A DNA stretch of 6,954 nt, taken from contig CAOJZR010000031.1 in NCBI GenBank assembly GCA_948466105.1, positions 1-6,954 of the forward strand, in the 5' to 3' direction. Position numbers and translations under genes: made by a program. The notes under the pieces are model-generated. The model made no database searches. It saw nothing but the letters and a program-made list of their open reading frames with translations, and was not told the DNA's origin. Shown piece after piece: positions 6,060 through 6,954 of this stretch (its first letter is position 1; each line of letters begins with the position of its first letter). Source of the stretch: an uncultured Bacillota bacterium. Its GTDB lineage: Bacteria > Bacillota_I > Bacilli_A > RF39 > UBA660.

Positions 6060-6134
6060 AAGGTTAGAAGTTATTAATTATATAGATTAAAAAAATGTCA
6101 ATGCAGTAAGGTAGAACCTTAAAGCTTCTACCTT
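6060..6134 (+). promoter_or_regulatory. Candidate antiterminator pairing in the leader
   Basis: AAGGTTAGAAG (6060-6070) can pair with CTTCTACCTT (6125-6134) in ten base pairs with one bulged T (6064). This uses up the 3' arm of the inner terminator stem. The same upstream element can alternatively pair with AACCTT at 6115-6120 in the terminator loop, because ACCTTAAA occurs twice (6116-6123 and 6130-6137). Such mutually exclusive pairings are what an attenuator needs. The pairing is seen in the sequence; the regulatory role and any trigger are inference. Confidence 0.35.
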
Positions 6135-6151
6135 AAAAATCGACATTTTTT
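6090..6151 (+). terminator. Long two-part hairpin with T-tract: intrinsic terminator
   Basis: An outer perfect 10-bp stem pairs AAAAAATGTC (6090-6099) with GACATTTTTT (6142-6151). An inner perfect 10-bp stem pairs TAAGGTAGAA (6107-6116) with TTCTACCTTA (6126-6135). An internal loop of 7 and 6 bases separates the stems, and the apical loop has 9 bases. The 3' end is six Ts. It can end the mreCD transcript. As it also lies between promoter 6007-6036 and the next gene, it may act as an attenuator. The A-rich 5' side would let it work in both directions. Confidence 0.75.
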
Positions 6152-6171
6152 CTATATTTAAAGGAGGAAAT

Positions 6172-6735
6172 ATGGAGTATTTAAAACCAAAACAAAATTT
6201 ATTTGAGTTTATTAATATGCTTGAAAAAAAAGAATTACAAGAATTACAAATGCTTATGGCTAAAAGAAGTAAATATAAAAATTTTATTAAAGATAATGTT
6301 CAACTATTAGAAGAATTACAACAAGAAATGAGAAAAAATTTAGATATGGGTAAAGAATTAGAAAAAAGAGAACTTTACGATGAAAAAGTAGAGAATAGTT
6401 TTTATGCATTGTTTGTTTTAATTTTTGATCAATTATTAACAAATATGTTATTAAAATATTTCGATATTAATGATAGAGCAGTTATAAGAAATGTTAATTT
6501 TGTTCTTCTTGGAGTAATTATTATTGAAATTGCAAAAATTGTTTATGCATCTAAAAAAAGTTCAGAGGCCACTTTCGCAATTGATTTAGAATATTTAGAA
6601 TTACTATATGATATAAATAGTTTAGAAGAACTGCTTTTCTATGTAAAAAAAGATTATCGAGAATTAACTATTGAAGAAAAAAAATTACAACAAAAAATAA
6701 AATGTTTAAAAACTATAAAAGGAGAGATTAACTAA
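6172..6735 (+). CDS. Unrecognised coiled-coil membrane protein upstream of hisS
   Basis: I do not recognise this 187-residue protein. Residues about 12-72 are a charged, Glu/Lys/Leu-rich probable coiled coil (LEKKELQELQ, LLEELQQEMRKN, KELEKRELYDEK). Two hydrophobic segments follow at about 77-95 (containing D86 and Q87) and 107-126 (VNFVLLGVIIIEIAKIVYAS), separated by a short polar loop (DINDRA). The rest, about 133-185, again looks helical and charged. This predicts a membrane hairpin with both coiled coils on the same side, most likely the cytoplasm. There are no Cys pairs, nucleotide-binding loop or other catalytic signature. A near-perfect AAAGGAGG (6160-6167) lies four bases before the ATG, so translation should be strong. 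The stop TAA (6733-6735) shares its last base with the hisS ATG, so the two genes are probably coupled. A link to translation or histidine metabolism cannot be concluded from position alone. Confidence 0.8.
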   Translation: MEYLKPKQNLFEFINMLEKKELQELQMLMAKRSKYKNFIKDNVQLLEELQQEMRKNLDMGKELEKRELYDEKVENSFYALFVLIFDQLLTNMLLKYFDINDRAVIRNVNFVLLGVIIIEIAKIVYASKKSSEATFAIDLEYLELLYDINSLEELLFYVKKDYRELTIEEKKLQQKIKCLKTIKGEIN

Positions 6736-6954
6736 TGATTCAAAAACCAAAGGGTACTTATGATGTTTATGATACATATAGTCGAAAAGTAAAATATGTT
6801 GAACGATTAATAGAAGCTTTAATGCAAAAATACAATTGTAATTATATTAGAACACCTATTTTTGAAAGTAGTGAATTATATAAAAGAGGAGTAGGTGAAA
6901 GTACTGATATTGTTACTAAAGAAACTTATGATTTTTGTGATAGATCTAATCGCT
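6735..6954 (+). CDS. hisS: Histidyl-tRNA synthetase, N-terminal part (cut by window edge)
   Basis: HisRS is the cytoplasmic class II synthetase that charges tRNA-His with histidine using ATP. Only the first 73 codons are present. The start MIQKPKGTYDVYD matches the family's usual 'x-PKGTxD' opening. Residues about 34-71 carry class II motif 1 and what follows it: NCNYIRTPIFESSELYKRGV, then GESTDIVTKETYDFCDR, which is highly typical of bacterial HisRS (R-x-P-x-x-E ... F-x-R-x-x-G-E-x-T-D-I/V-V-x-K-E-x-Y-x-F-x-D-R). GGAGAG (6721-6726) lies eight bases before the ATG inside the upstream gene, and the start overlaps the upstream stop by one base (TAATG). No T-box leader is visible, although Bacillota often control hisS that way. 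Control may instead come from the terminator-containing leader upstream of the preceding gene. Confidence 0.93.
   Translation, partial: MIQKPKGTYDVYDTYSRKVKYVERLIEALMQKYNCNYIRTPIFESSELYKRGVGESTDIVTKETYDFCDRSNR

Noticed and set aside
6095..6109. Leader peptide for histidine attenuation: a tiny frame ATG TCA ATG CAG TAA.
   Set aside because: It has no His codons, no Shine-Dalgarno and only four codons, and its start lies in the 5' arm of the terminator stem.
6100..6140. T-box leader for hisS: AAGGTAGAACC (6108-6118) resembles the T-box core AGGGTGGNACC.
   Set aside because: The key UGGN that pairs with the tRNA end reads TAGA. Only about 90 bases separate mreD from the hairpin, too few for a Stem I with a His specifier loop, and no AGTA or GNTG-type Stem I motifs are visible.
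460..6735. Use of genetic code 4 (TGA as Trp), suggested by the absence of TGA stops and possible Mollicutes affinity.
   Set aside because: The Trp codons I checked in pilC, pilD and mreD are all TGG, and no gene needs a TGA read through. Six stop codons are too few to draw anything from.
1..6954. CRISPR array, insertion sequence, tRNA or rRNA genes.
   Set aside because: I found no spaced repeats, transposase motifs or terminal inverted repeats, and no cloverleaf or rRNA-like sequence; the gaps are too short and AT-rich.

Overview
The window is strongly AT-rich and every recognisable gene is of Bacillota (low-GC Gram-positive) type. All tryptophans in the recognised proteins that I checked are encoded by TGG, and all six complete genes end in TAA or TAG, so nothing points to a reassigned TGA codon. 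The order prepilin peptidase, SPOR-like protein, radC, mreC, mreD is a thinned-out version of the Bacillus subtilis block comC-spoIIB-maf-radC-mreB-mreC-mreD. I infer a Bacilli-related lineage, perhaps a reduced-genome uncultured gut member (Erysipelotrichia or RF39-like). The sequence alone does not fix the taxon.

Layout. Bases 1-350 hold the start of a leftward YqfQ/VrrA-like gene. A short divergent promoter region (351-459) separates it from a rightward pair: a type IV pilus/competence inner-membrane platform protein (PilC/ComGB type) with a very unusual N-terminal extension, and a prepilin peptidase (PilD/ComC). A gene-free stretch (3189-3499) with two hairpins follows. Next comes a run of four genes: a small membrane-anchored SPOR-like protein, radC, mreC and mreD. 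radC appears to begin at a non-canonical ATA codon that overlaps the stop codon of the gene before it. A second intergenic region (6002-6171) has a good promoter, then a long two-part hairpin ending in six Ts, then a strong Shine-Dalgarno sequence. After it come an unrecognised coiled-coil membrane protein and, overlapping it by one base, the start of hisS (histidyl-tRNA synthetase), cut by the window edge.

How the genes work together. PilC and PilD belong to one pathway: PilD processes prepilins and PilC is the membrane platform on which they assemble. No pilin or assembly ATPase is present here. MreC and MreD are membrane partners of the MreB cell-elongation machinery, so the cell probably has a peptidoglycan wall and an elongated shape, but mreB is not in its usual place. 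The last two genes look translationally coupled. Their only visible promoter lies upstream of an intrinsic terminator, which suggests control by attenuation.

Most worth checking: the ATA start of radC, the roughly 240-residue extension on PilC, and the terminator/antiterminator-like leader before the gene upstream of hisS. I found no CRISPR array, mobile element, tRNA or rRNA.
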